DNA from: an uncultured Bacillota bacterium
GTDB lineage: Bacteria > Bacillota > Clostridia > Peptostreptococcales > Anaerovoracaceae
Assembly (NCBI GenBank): GCA_959606705.1
Contig: CAUHLX010000172.1
Coordinates: 1 to 6,222, forward strand
Length of the DNA: 6,222 nt
Reading direction: 5' to 3'
The translations under genes and the position numbers were made by a program. Below, piece by piece: positions 1 to 6,222 of the stretch. Under the pieces are notes generated by a model. The model had not been told where the DNA came from. It made no database searches and saw nothing but the letters and a program-made list of their open reading frames with translations. How positions within the stretch are numbered: position 1 is the stretch's first letter; the number at the start of each line of letters is the position of its first letter.

Positions 1-215
1 CATTGGTCCATCGCGTCCTGGCCCTCAATCCTTCCGTGATCCTGATTTCCATGGGCAGTCCCTACGATCTCAGCCTCTTTCCCGAGGCCGGAACCTGGCT
101 CTGCTCCTACGAGTATTCCCAAACCGCCATAGACGCGGTCCTGCGGGTTCTTTCCGGCGAGCTGGTGCCCGGCGGCACCTGTCCGGTGACCCTCGGCGTT
201 GAAGCCGGCTCCTGA
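1..215 (+). CDS. nagZ: GH3 family beta-N-acetylhexosaminidase-like protein, C-terminal end (partial)
   Basis: The 5' part lies outside the window. The reading frame is open from base 1 (first full codon at base 3) and stops at TGA 213-215, showing about 70 residues. The pattern is the end of the C-terminal alpha/beta domain of long Firmicute GH3 enzymes: an NPSVILISMGSPYDL strand-loop, a FPEAGTWLCSYEYS segment, a helix (QTAIDAVLRVLSGEL), and the closing G-G-x-x-PVTL that matches the usual 'P-x-G-x-LPV' ending. The family hydrolyses terminal beta-linked sugars. The 'SPYDL...FPE' combination resembles NagZ/YbbD-type beta-N-acetylglucosaminidases, which act in muropeptide recycling, more than BglX-type glucosidases. 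The catalytic TIM-barrel is not visible, so substrate and activity are inference and another GH3 subfamily is possible. The TTG at base 3 is not a real start. The gene converges with addB, with a 57-base gap. Confidence 0.75.
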   Translation, partial: LVHRVLALNPSVILISMGSPYDLSLFPEAGTWLCSYEYSQTAIDAVLRVLSGELVPGGTCPVTLGVEAGS

Positions 216-230
216 TCCTCGGGGCGCTTT

Positions 231-260
231 GAGAGCGACGGCGCCGAGAGCGACGGCGTC
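231..260. repeat. 15-bp tandem duplication between convergent genes
   Basis: Two adjacent 15-base units (231-245 and 246-260) both begin GAGAGCGACGGCG and differ only at unit position 14 (C versus T). They sit in the 57-base gap between the stop codons of the GH3 gene and addB. The sequence is GC-rich and includes the palindrome GGCGCC (240-245), but there is no run of T on either strand that would make a classical intrinsic terminator. The likely origin is local slippage duplication. No function is assigned. Confidence 0.8.
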
Positions 261-272
261 CCCTTCCCAGAG

Positions 273-3200
273 TCAGATTCTTTCATATCGGCAGCCCTCA
301 AAGGCCAGGTCGAAATTGCAGACACTGCGGTACTGGCAAAACCGGCAGGCGGTTTCGTACTTGGTCTTTTTCGGTGTCACATCCAGCTTTCCTCCCACCA
401 GCTCCTCGCACAGCTTGGAGACGGTCTCGTCCACAGCGGCCCGCAGCTCCGTAAACTGTTCCTCGCTGAGCAGCTTCTGTTCCGAGGTCCCCGAGTAAAC
501 TCCGTCCTTGCTCTTTTTTACGGGGGCGATCTGGGAATAACCGCCGCCCTCCTCCAAGTCACCGGCAATGCCGCTCACCACAGCTTCCTGATCCAGCAGC
601 ACCCCATCCAGCTTGAAACCACGCTTCAGCTCGGCTTCAAGCCGTCGGCGGTATTCTTCCTCCGGCATACTTTCCCCGTCCCAGCCGCTGGCATCCACCA
701 TGGGCTCCGCGATCTCAAAGTAAAACACTCCCGCGGGCTTCACCTGCTCTCCCGGTCGGCCCGCTTCCCGCCGTTCCACGCCGTTCATGGCCGCCTTTAA
801 ATAGATCATCAGCTGCAGCCGCCAGCCGCCTCGCGCCTCGTCCACGTCGAAACGCTCCTTTCCGGACTTATAGTCGATGATCTTCACATAGGAGGAGGCC
901 TCTCCCGGCAGCACATCCACCCGGTCGATTTTCCCTTCGATGCGCACGGTTTCCCCACCTGCGGACACCTCAATGGGAGGAAAGGCCTTTTCTCTTCCGC
1001 CGCCGAACGGCGCCTCGAAAAACACCTCCCGAATCCTTCCCTGCCGTACATGAGAAACCAGCGCCCATGCCGCCGCCGAACAGACATCCTTCATCCGGGA
1101 CGCCCGATACCGTTCTTCTTCCCCCCGGGAAAGCATTCCTTCCCGATATTCTTGAGATACCTCCCGGATCAGAGCTTCGATCCGCCGGCCGCACTCTTCC
1201 TCCGTCAGCCTCATCCAGGGCGAGTCCTCCGCCGTGATCTCCATGCCCGGAACGGTCAGCTCACCGGAAAGCCTCATCAGGCACTCGTGATAGACATCCC
1301 CTACTTCCCGACCCGCCACTTCAAAGATCCGGCGCTCTGCCGGACGCAATCCGTACTGGACGAAGTGGGCGAACGGACAGCGGCTGAAGCGTTCCAGCCG
1401 AGAAGGACTCAGCAGCAGCTCCGCCAGCCCCTCCTTTTTGTACAGCCGGTCCACCAGCCGTCTTTCCAGCCGCTCCTGCCGGTTCTGAAACAGAAGACCC
1501 TCTTCCATGGCGCGAAGCATGTCGAGCTCCCGCCCTTCCCCCCGTCGAAACCAACGGTAAGTCTCCTTCCACCAGCCGGATAAAGCCTGCCCTTCCCCAC
1601 TGGCTCTGAGCGCGTCTACCAAGTGTGCCGCGGCCTGGACCGGCTTTTCGATCAGCAGCTTGTCCTCTCCCCGGTCCAACGCCTGATTGAGGAGATCCTT
1701 TTCTTCCACAGCCATGGGAAAAATCCTTCTCAGCTTCTCGTAGATCATCGATGGCCGAAGCTCCTTCCCCTCCAGGTCCGCCGCCGCGTAGCCCACCCAA
1801 AGGAAGCGGGACGGTTTCGACAAATTGCGATAAATCGCCAGCCGTTCTTCCTCCACCCGCTGTTCGTCATTTTTACAAATCTCCACTGACTTCCCCAGCA
1901 GCACCGCCTTTTCATCCTCGCTGAGCAGCGCTTCGTTCCCGCTGGCCATGGGCAGCAGCCCGTCGTTGGCTCCCATGACGAACAACGCTTGAATCGCCCC
2001 GGTTCGCGTTCGCTGCATGGTACCCACGATCACCTGATCCAGAGTAGGTGGAATCAGGCCGATCTCCACCGCCTCAAACCCGGAACGCAGCATCTCGGAA
2101 AACGCCTCGGTCTCCATAGGGTCCTCGCCCATGAGCTCCACCATCTGATCCAGCAGATTGATGATCACCGTCCAAATCTGAGCGCTTTCCTCCGCCGCCT
2201 CGTATTCTCCCCGCAGGTTCAGGCCGTCGATCAGTCCCTCGATCGATCGGGGCAGCTCCGCCCGGTCTCTGAGAAACTCATAAAGCAGGGTCACCTTTCC
2301 CCGAGCCGTCTTTTCCTTTCGAAACCCTTTCTCAAAATCGGTGACCAGACCCGTAAGCCGCTCCCGCAGAAGGTTCAGCTGAGCCAGCTGCTCTTCCCCT
2401 TCGTCCTCCGTTCCGAAAACGAAAGCCTTTTTCCAGCGTCTTCCGCGAATTCGATACTTCACCGCGTAATTCTCCAGGTCCTCCCATTGGTCCGGGCCGA
2501 TCTCCGTCAATCCGGTTTTCAGCAGGCGAAAGACATCCTCGTACCGCCAGCCCTCCTGCACGATATCCAGCAGCGCTAAGATAAACTCCACCGCCGGGTG
2601 ATGGACGATGCTGCGCTTCTGATCGATGAACGAGGGAATCTCATATTCTTCGAATACCCGGCGAATCACCGATCCGCGGCCCTCCGTGTCATTGCAGATC
2701 ACCGCGATGTCCCGATACCGCAGGCCGCCCTCCCGAACCAGATCGCAAATCGCCGAAGCGACGGTCTCCGCCTCGGTATAGAAGTTCGACGCTCGGCAAA
2801 AACGAATGGCTGTGATCTTTCCCTCATCAAAGTCACCGTTCATCGTAAATGGACGATTCGGATAGGAATACAGCTCCTGTTCCAGATAAAGCAGTTCTGC
2901 CGCTTTGCGGTCCGAACCGATGCGGTACTCCTCCGGAATTGCAGTCTCCGACCAGTCGATTCCCGCCTGCGCCGCGATCTTCGTCAGCCGGCTCGCCATT
3001 TTCCGGGCCAGCAGAAACAGGTCCCGATCCCCCGTGTTCCGCCCGCTGTCCGGATCGGAGGTCAGAACCACATTAACCTCCATCCCGTGGATCATCAGCT
3101 GACGGAGCAGCAGCAGGGATTTCGGTGTGAAGGAATCAAAGCCCGCGATCCAAATGCGGGATTCCTTGATCATTCTCGAACGGCCCACCGCGCTGACAAA

Positions 3201-3749
3201 CAGACTCATATAGTCCTCCGTGTCCATGTACTTGCCGGCGATCCGTTCTTCATATTTCGAATAGATCCGGTAAACATCCTCCAGCTTTCTGCGCAGAAGG
3301 GAATGCTCCTCCAGCCCGTCAATGATCTCCGGCAGCTGGGTCGGATCGGTATTGAACTGTTTCAGCTCGATCACCAGATCGTTGATCAGCTCGATGAAGG
3401 AGGCCGCCTGCTTCATGCCTCGAAACGCTTTCAGCTCTTCCTCTTCCTCGGCGACGATCTTGGCGAAAAGCATGTGCCGGCCGTAGCGGTCGATGTGAAT
3501 CCGACTGCTTCCCCCGGTTTCTCCGATGACTCGCGTTCCCAGCCTGGTCTGTGAAAGAACTTCCAGGTCCATCAGGCCTTCCACGCCCAGGCATTCGAAG
3601 GCGTTGCGCTCCGCCTGCAAGGTGAACTGGTCCGGCACCATGAGAATGACGCGCTCCGTTTCCGCAAGCGCGTCCAGCTCTTCTCTGATTTGATCGAACA
3701 TAAAGCGGTCTTTGTCGATGTTTTCCCGTCCGTAGTAAATGTGAAGCAT
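273..3749 (-). CDS. addB: AddB-like subunit of the AddAB (RexAB) helicase-exonuclease
   Basis: This 1158-residue protein has the usual AddB length (B. subtilis AddB is about 1166). AddAB resects double-strand breaks for RecA-dependent recombination, and AddB supplies Chi recognition and one nuclease. Visible in order: the N-terminal helicase-like region with VPDQFTLQAE (near residue 40) and GANDGLLP (593-600), then a RecB-family nuclease domain. Its likely catalytic residues are H821, D942 (in GKIDRVD), D959 and K961 (in IIDYKSG). The cysteines of the AddB 4Fe-4S staple are all present: C791 (in RCPFAHF), then C1135-x2-C1138-x5-C1144. Domain order and cysteine spacing match B. subtilis AddB as I recall it. 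The Walker A position is degenerate (GRENIDKDR, residues 7-15) where B. subtilis has GRSGSGKT. The ATG at 3747-3749 fits the family N-terminus and has AAAGGG five bases upstream (3755-3760). No addA lies next to it: a convergent GH3 gene is downstream and porB is upstream. Confidence 0.95.
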   Translation of the reverse strand: MLHIYYGRENIDKDRFMFDQIREELDALAETERVILMVPDQFTLQAERNAFECLGVEGLMDLEVLSQTRLGTRVIGETGGSSRIHIDRYGRHMLFAKIVAEEEEELKAFRGMKQAASFIELINDLVIELKQFNTDPTQLPEIIDGLEEHSLLRRKLEDVYRIYSKYEERIAGKYMDTEDYMSLFVSAVGRSRMIKESRIWIAGFDSFTPKSLLLLRQLMIHGMEVNVVLTSDPDSGRNTGDRDLFLLARKMASRLTKIAAQAGIDWSETAIPEEYRIGSDRKAAELLYLEQELYSYPNRPFTMNGDFDEGKITAIRFCRASNFYTEAETVASAICDLVREGGLRYRDIAVICNDTEGRGSVIRRVFEEYEIPSFIDQKRSIVHHPAVEFILALLDIVQEGWRYEDVFRLLKTGLTEIGPDQWEDLENYAVKYRIRGRRWKKAFVFGTEDEGEEQLAQLNLLRERLTGLVTDFEKGFRKEKTARGKVTLLYEFLRDRAELPRSIEGLIDGLNLRGEYEAAEESAQIWTVIINLLDQMVELMGEDPMETEAFSEMLRSGFEAVEIGLIPPTLDQVIVGTMQRTRTGAIQALFVMGANDGLLPMASGNEALLSEDEKAVLLGKSVEICKNDEQRVEEERLAIYRNLSKPSRFLWVGYAAADLEGKELRPSMIYEKLRRIFPMAVEEKDLLNQALDRGEDKLLIEKPVQAAAHLVDALRASGEGQALSGWWKETYRWFRRGEGRELDMLRAMEEGLLFQNRQERLERRLVDRLYKKEGLAELLLSPSRLERFSRCPFAHFVQYGLRPAERRIFEVAGREVGDVYHECLMRLSGELTVPGMEITAEDSPWMRLTEEECGRRIEALIREVSQEYREGMLSRGEEERYRASRMKDVCSAAAWALVSHVRQGRIREVFFEAPFGGGREKAFPPIEVSAGGETVRIEGKIDRVDVLPGEASSYVKIIDYKSGKERFDVDEARGGWRLQLMIYLKAAMNGVERREAGRPGEQVKPAGVFYFEIAEPMVDASGWDGESMPEEEYRRRLEAELKRGFKLDGVLLDQEAVVSGIAGDLEEGGGYSQIAPVKKSKDGVYSGTSEQKLLSEEQFTELRAAVDETVSKLCEELVGGKLDVTPKKTKYETACRFCQYRSVCNFDLAFEGCRYERI

Positions 3750-3870
3750 GGGATCCCTTTCAAATTATCAGCCATAGTGTCATGGAATGTTCCGCCGCGG
3801 GCAATCCGCGGCCACACCAACGATACTACACGGAAACGAGGGGAATTTCAACCCATCTCCGGACATCCGC
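3750..3870. other. Intergenic region between porB stop and addB start
   Basis: These 121 bases separate two minus-strand genes and should hold the end of the por transcript, the addB promoter, or both if transcription does not run through. I see the inverted repeat at 3794-3812 and a weak ribosome-binding sequence (AAAGGG, 3755-3760) for addB. A TGATAAT stretch (3764-3770, read on the minus strand) resembles a -10 box but has no convincing -35 partner at normal spacing. No small ORF, tRNA or riboswitch-like conserved element is recognisable. Confidence 0.6.
3794..3812 (-). repeat. Perfect 7-bp GC-rich inverted repeat (hairpin candidate)
   Basis: On the minus strand the sequence reads GCCGCGG, loop ATTGC, CCGCGGC, a perfect 7-bp stem with a 5-base loop made only of G:C pairs. 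It begins 58 bases after the porB stop and ends 44 bases before the addB start. The bases following it on the minus strand (GGAACATTCC) contain no U-tract, so it does not meet the rule for a canonical intrinsic terminator. It could be a U-less terminator, an mRNA 3'-end stabiliser for por, or a protein-binding site. The structure is certain; its role is not. Confidence 0.55.
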
Positions 3871-4803
3871 TCATTCTTCACATCTCTTTTTCAGTTCCTC
3901 CCACCGGCGGTCCACCTCTTGCCGTATGCGTTCCAGCCGTTCCTGATTTTCCGCGCGGAACAAATGGCGAAACCGGCCCTGCGGCCGCAGAAAATCTTCG
4001 ATGGGCAGCTTTTTTTTCGGTTGATAGTTCAAAATCCACCTTCCGTCCACCACCTCGAACAGCGGCCAATAACAGGTTTCCACCGCCAGGCGGCAAAGCT
4101 CGACGATATCCGCCGTCTCATACCGCCAGCCTCTGGGGCAGGGTGCCAGGACGTTGAGAAAGGCCGCTCCCTCGGTGTAGATCGCCTGTTCCGCCTTCCG
4201 GTGCAGGTCGCGAAAATTTTGCACGAAGGTGGTCTGAGCCACGTATGGAATATGATGGGCGGCGATAATGTCCGTCAGTTCCTTGCGATTCTGATCCTTG
4301 CCTGCGGAAACACTTCCCGCCGGAGTGGTGGTGGTGTCCGCGTACAGCGGCGTGGCTGAGGACCGTTGGATTCCGGTGTTCATATACGCCTCGTTGTCAT
4401 AGCAGACATAAACCATGTCGTGATTTCGTTCCATGGCTCCTGACAGCGATTGAAACCCGATGTCATAGGTGCCGCCGTCCCCCCCGAAGGCGATGAATTT
4501 AAAAGGTTCCGGCACCGTCCCCTTTTTGTGGAGCGCCCGGTACGCCGCTTCCACCCCGCCGCAGGTGGCCGCCGCGTTTTCAAAGGCGTTGTGAATGAAG
4601 GAATCCTCCCAGGCGGTGTAGGGATACAGGAAGGAGGAGACCTCCAAACAGCTGGTGGCGCAGGAGATCACCGCGTGATCCTCCGGGTGCAGTCCTCGCA
4701 GTACGTTTCGCACCGCGATGGTTCCGCCGCAGCCCGCGCACATTCTGTGGCCGGGAGCCAGTCGCTCCGGCCGATCCATGACTTCTTTAAAGTGATAAGA
4801 CAT
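3871..4803 (-). CDS. porB: Pyruvate (2-oxoacid):ferredoxin oxidoreductase, beta subunit
   Basis: This 310-residue protein is the thiamine-diphosphate-binding subunit of a four-subunit 2-oxoacid:ferredoxin oxidoreductase, where the 2-oxoacid is decarboxylated and electrons enter the proximal 4Fe-4S cluster. Likely cluster ligands are C22 and C25 (in MCAGCGG), C52 (in CATSCLEVSS) and C222 (in LAPCPRGW). The TPP/Mg motif runs from GGDGGTYDIG (107-116) to YDNEAYMNTG (135-144). The SSFLYPYTAW, HNAFENAAAT and AVETCYWPLFEV segments closely follow Thermotoga maritima PorB as I remember it, favouring pyruvate over branched-chain oxoacids. The ATG at 4801-4803 was chosen because AGGAG lies 8 bases upstream and the N-terminus fits. 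A longer in-frame extension to 5013 would run back over porA and is unlikely. The gene starts 11 bases after the porA stop, so it is almost certainly in the same operon. Confidence 0.95.
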   Translation of the reverse strand: MSYHFKEVMDRPERLAPGHRMCAGCGGTIAVRNVLRGLHPEDHAVISCATSCLEVSSFLYPYTAWEDSFIHNAFENAAATCGGVEAAYRALHKKGTVPEPFKFIAFGGDGGTYDIGFQSLSGAMERNHDMVYVCYDNEAYMNTGIQRSSATPLYADTTTTPAGSVSAGKDQNRKELTDIIAAHHIPYVAQTTFVQNFRDLHRKAEQAIYTEGAAFLNVLAPCPRGWRYETADIVELCRLAVETCYWPLFEVVDGRWILNYQPKKKLPIEDFLRPQGRFRHLFRAENQERLERIRQEVDRRWEELKKRCEE

Positions 4804-4811
4804 TGTTCCTT

Positions 4812-4816
4812 CTCCT
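4812..4816 (-). promoter_or_regulatory. Ribosome-binding site of porB overlapping the porA stop
   Basis: Read on the minus strand, AGGAG (within AGGAGAAGG, 4808-4816) sits 8 bases before the porB ATG, and its first two bases are the last two bases of the porA TAG stop (4815-4817). Ribosomes ending on porA therefore finish on top of the porB initiation site, which suggests coupled, balanced production of alpha and beta subunits. The site also decides the porB start against the longer in-frame alternative. Confidence 0.8.
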
Positions 4817-5996
4817 ATTCCCGAACGGACAAATACCGATAACGCGCGCCGATTTTTCCCGTCCGTTCTTCGTGAATCAATTCCTCGAATACGGAAATCA
4901 CCGCTTCCGTCGTCACGTCCCGTCCTCCTAGTCCGTAAACATAGTTGGTGATGATGGGATGAAGCCACGCCCGATACAGCGACGCCGTCACATCGCCGCA
5001 GAGGGGACCGCAAAGGGTGCTGAAGCTCTCCGTCCGGTCCATGCAGGCTACCGCTTTCACCCCGGCCAGCGCTTTGGCCGTCTCCGCGGAGGGGAACGGC
5101 CGGAACATCCTGATCTTCAGCAGCCCCGCCTTGATCCCCCGCGAACGCAGTTCATCTACCGCGTCCTTGGCCGCCCCCGCCGCGGAGCCCATAATCACGA
5201 TGGCGAATTCCGCGTCGTGCAGGCGATATTTTTCAACCGCTCCGTATCTCCGTCCGGACAGCGCCTCAAATTCGGAGCCCACCGCCGCCACTACCTGCGG
5301 AACATGCTTCATTCCTTCCAGCTGCGACCGTTTGGCTTCCATATAGTACTGCGTGACGGAATAAGGTCCTACCGCCAAGGGCTCCTTCCCATTGAGCAGA
5401 TACTCCTGCGGGCGATATTCCCCTACGAAGTTTTTTACCTCCTCATCCGCCAGAAGCTCGATGTTCTCCACCGCGTGGCTGGTGATGAAGCCGTCCTGAC
5501 AGATCATGATCGGCAGCCGCACGTCGGCGTGTTCCGCGATCCGATACGCTTGTATGAAATTGTCGTAGGCCTCCTGGTTGTTTTCCGCGAACAGCTGAAT
5601 CCATCCCGAGTCCCTGGCGCCCATGGCGTCGGAATGATCCGCGTTGATATTGATGGGACCGGACAGTGCCCGGTTGACCAGCGCCATGGCGATGGGAAGG
5701 CGATCGGAAGCGGCGACGTATAACAATTCCCACATCAGCGCCATACCGCAAGAGGAGGTTGCGGTCAAGGTTCTGGCGCCCGCCGCTTCGGAGCCGATGC
5801 AGGCGCTCATGGCGCTGTGCTCGCTTTCCACCGGGACAAACACCGTGTCCACCTTCCCATCCGCCACAAAAGAAGAAAAATACTGCGGGATTTCAGTCGA
5901 AGGAGTGATGGGAAACGCCGCCATCACATCGGGGTTGATCTGCCGCATGGCTTCCGCAATCGCCTCGTTTCCGGAAAGCCGTTCTCTGATGGTCAT
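4815..5996 (-). CDS. porA: Pyruvate (2-oxoacid):ferredoxin oxidoreductase, alpha subunit
   Basis: This 393-residue protein has the length of T. maritima PorA (about 392). It pairs with the beta subunit to form the active site. The N-terminal pyrimidine-binding domain (about residues 1-230) shows AAFPITPSTE (26-35, with the conserved T31), VESEHSAMSA (56-65, with E59) and VNRALSGPINI (107-117, with R109). These correspond by position to the Thr31, Glu64 and Arg114 active-site residues described for Desulfovibrio africanus PFOR. HSDAM..RDSGWIQLFAENNQEAYD (from 121) is also characteristic. The transketolase-C-like domain follows (about 255-365), with LKIRMFRPFP, MDRTESF and NYVYGLGGRD. No cysteine cluster is expected in this subunit. 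The ATG at 5994-5996 directly abuts the porD stop. The substrate is most likely pyruvate from overall resemblance, but a related 2-oxoacid cannot be excluded from sequence alone. Confidence 0.95.
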   Translation of the reverse strand: MTIRERLSGNEAIAEAMRQINPDVMAAFPITPSTEIPQYFSSFVADGKVDTVFVPVESEHSAMSACIGSEAAGARTLTATSSCGMALMWELLYVAASDRLPIAMALVNRALSGPININADHSDAMGARDSGWIQLFAENNQEAYDNFIQAYRIAEHADVRLPIMICQDGFITSHAVENIELLADEEVKNFVGEYRPQEYLLNGKEPLAVGPYSVTQYYMEAKRSQLEGMKHVPQVVAAVGSEFEALSGRRYGAVEKYRLHDAEFAIVIMGSAAGAAKDAVDELRSRGIKAGLLKIRMFRPFPSAETAKALAGVKAVACMDRTESFSTLCGPLCGDVTASLYRAWLHPIITNYVYGLGGRDVTTEAVISVFEELIHEERTGKIGARYRYLSVRE

Positions 5997-6222
5997 CTAC
6001 TCCTTCCCCTCCTTCATTATAATTGCCTCAAACGGGCACACTTTCGCACAGATTCCGCAGCCCTTGCAATGGTCGTAATCAAATGCCAGCCGCTTCTGGT
6101 CCTTCACCGGGATGGAGCTGTCCGGACAGACCGCCGTGCAGATCAGACACTGTTTACAGTTCTCTTCAAGCAATACCGGTGTCTCCACGCTCCACTCCCC
6201 CGTGGAAAAAAGCGCCGAGGTG
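5997..6222 (-). CDS. porD: Pyruvate:ferredoxin oxidoreductase, delta (ferredoxin) subunit, partial
   Basis: The stop is TAG at 5997-5999 and the frame stays open to the window edge, so 74 residues are visible and the start is outside. It is a bacterial-type 2[4Fe-4S] ferredoxin: first motif C22-x2-C25-x2-C28-x3-C32-P, second C52-x2-C55-x2-C58-x3-C62-P, numbered from the first visible full codon. It passes electrons from the beta-subunit cluster towards free ferredoxin. A GTG at 6186-6188 with a GGGGGAG sequence just upstream could be taken as a start giving 63 residues. However, the residues before it (STGEWS, then VETPVLLEENC) match the conserved TG-x-W-x-V-x-x-P lead-in of PorD proteins, so the longer partial reading is preferred. 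The gene precedes porA with no gap. The gamma subunit gene probably lies beyond the edge, as in gamma-delta-alpha-beta clusters. Confidence 0.93.
   Translation of the reverse strand, partial: TSALFSTGEWSVETPVLLEENCKQCLICTAVCPDSSIPVKDQKRLAFDYDHCKGCGICAKVCPFEAIIMKEGKE
6008..6014 (-). promoter_or_regulatory. Ribosome-binding site of porA inside the end of porD
   Basis: Read on the minus strand, AAGGAGG lies 11 bases before the porA ATG and is part of a longer purine run, AAGGAGGGGAAGGAG (6000-6014), that encodes the last residues of PorD (KEGKE). The porD stop TAG is immediately followed by the porA ATG. The coding end of porD thus doubles as the Shine-Dalgarno region of porA, implying translational coupling. 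Confidence 0.75.

Noticed and set aside
2598..3554. Long plus-strand open frame (318 codons) opposite addB
   Set aside because: It is antisense to well-supported addB codons, has no recognisable domain, and is explained by low stop frequency in GC-rich sequence. The same holds for the plus-strand frames at 1050-1583 and 1989-2579.
3764..3770. TGATAAT as the -10 element of an addB promoter
   Set aside because: No recognisable -35 hexamer is found 16-18 bases upstream, and there is no extended -10 TGn. It is kept only as a remark, not called as a promoter.
3781..3792. GGAACATTCC resembling a LexA/DinR box upstream of addB
   Set aside because: The Gram-positive SOS box needs GAAC-N4-GTTC. The second half is absent (GAACATTCCATG), so SOS control is not supported.
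3841..3854. GGGTTGAAATTCCC (minus strand) as a terminator just after porB
   Set aside because: Only three G:C pairs form before mismatches, and no U-tract follows, so it would not make a stable hairpin terminator.
4804..5013. N-terminal extension of porB up to 5013
   Set aside because: The extra 70 residues overlap the conserved C-terminus of porA in another frame and resemble no known PorB sequence. The ATG at 4801-4803 has a good ribosome-binding site.
4959..5723. Plus-strand open frame (254 codons) opposite porA
   Set aside because: It is a shadow of the strongly conserved porA reading frame; the translation is Arg/Pro/His-rich and matches no family I know.
1..6222. Search for a mobile element, CRISPR array, defence system or novel gene cassette
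   Set aside because: All substantial stretches are accounted for by five recognisable housekeeping or metabolic genes. I saw no transposase, terminal inverted repeats, regular spaced repeats, tRNA or unexplained gene.

Overview
This window looks like chromosome from an anaerobic, GC-rich Firmicute of the Clostridia type. Two things point there: an AddB-type recombination nuclease subunit, typical of Firmicutes, and an oxygen-sensitive four-subunit 2-oxoacid:ferredoxin oxidoreductase. A finer placement cannot be read reliably from the sequence. Four of the five genes lie on the minus strand. The fifth is the 3' end of a plus-strand gene that converges on them.

Layout. Bases 1-215 hold the C-terminal end of a glycoside hydrolase family 3 protein (beta-N-acetylhexosaminidase/NagZ-like) on the plus strand. 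A 57-base convergent gap follows and carries a 15-bp tandem duplication. Bases 273-3749 (minus) encode a full-length AddB-like subunit of the AddAB helicase-nuclease. Its nuclease active site and iron-sulfur cysteines are intact, but the N-terminal Walker A motif is degenerate. A 121-base gap (3750-3870) contains a short, perfect GC-rich inverted repeat. Bases 3871-6222 (minus) hold a tightly packed porD-porA-porB cluster, running from the window's right edge inward: a two-cluster ferredoxin (delta) subunit cut by the window edge, then the alpha subunit, then the TPP-binding beta subunit. The gamma subunit is probably just outside the window.

How the genes work together. The por genes form one translationally coupled unit, with 0- and 11-base gaps and ribosome-binding sites that overlap the preceding gene. 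Their products assemble into one enzyme that oxidatively decarboxylates a 2-oxoacid, most likely pyruvate, to acyl-CoA and CO2 and reduces ferredoxin. AddB is a DNA-repair protein with no functional link to Por that I can see. Its expected partner AddA is not on either side of it in this window. The GH3 gene is probably a cell-wall recycling or saccharide hydrolase and is independent of the others.

I found no mobile element, CRISPR array, tRNA, rRNA or clear riboswitch. All stretches over 300 bases are coding. I see no evidence of a previously undescribed system. The points worth a second look are modest: the altered AddB Walker A, the orphan addB location, a misleading internal GTG start in porD, and two small intergenic repeats.
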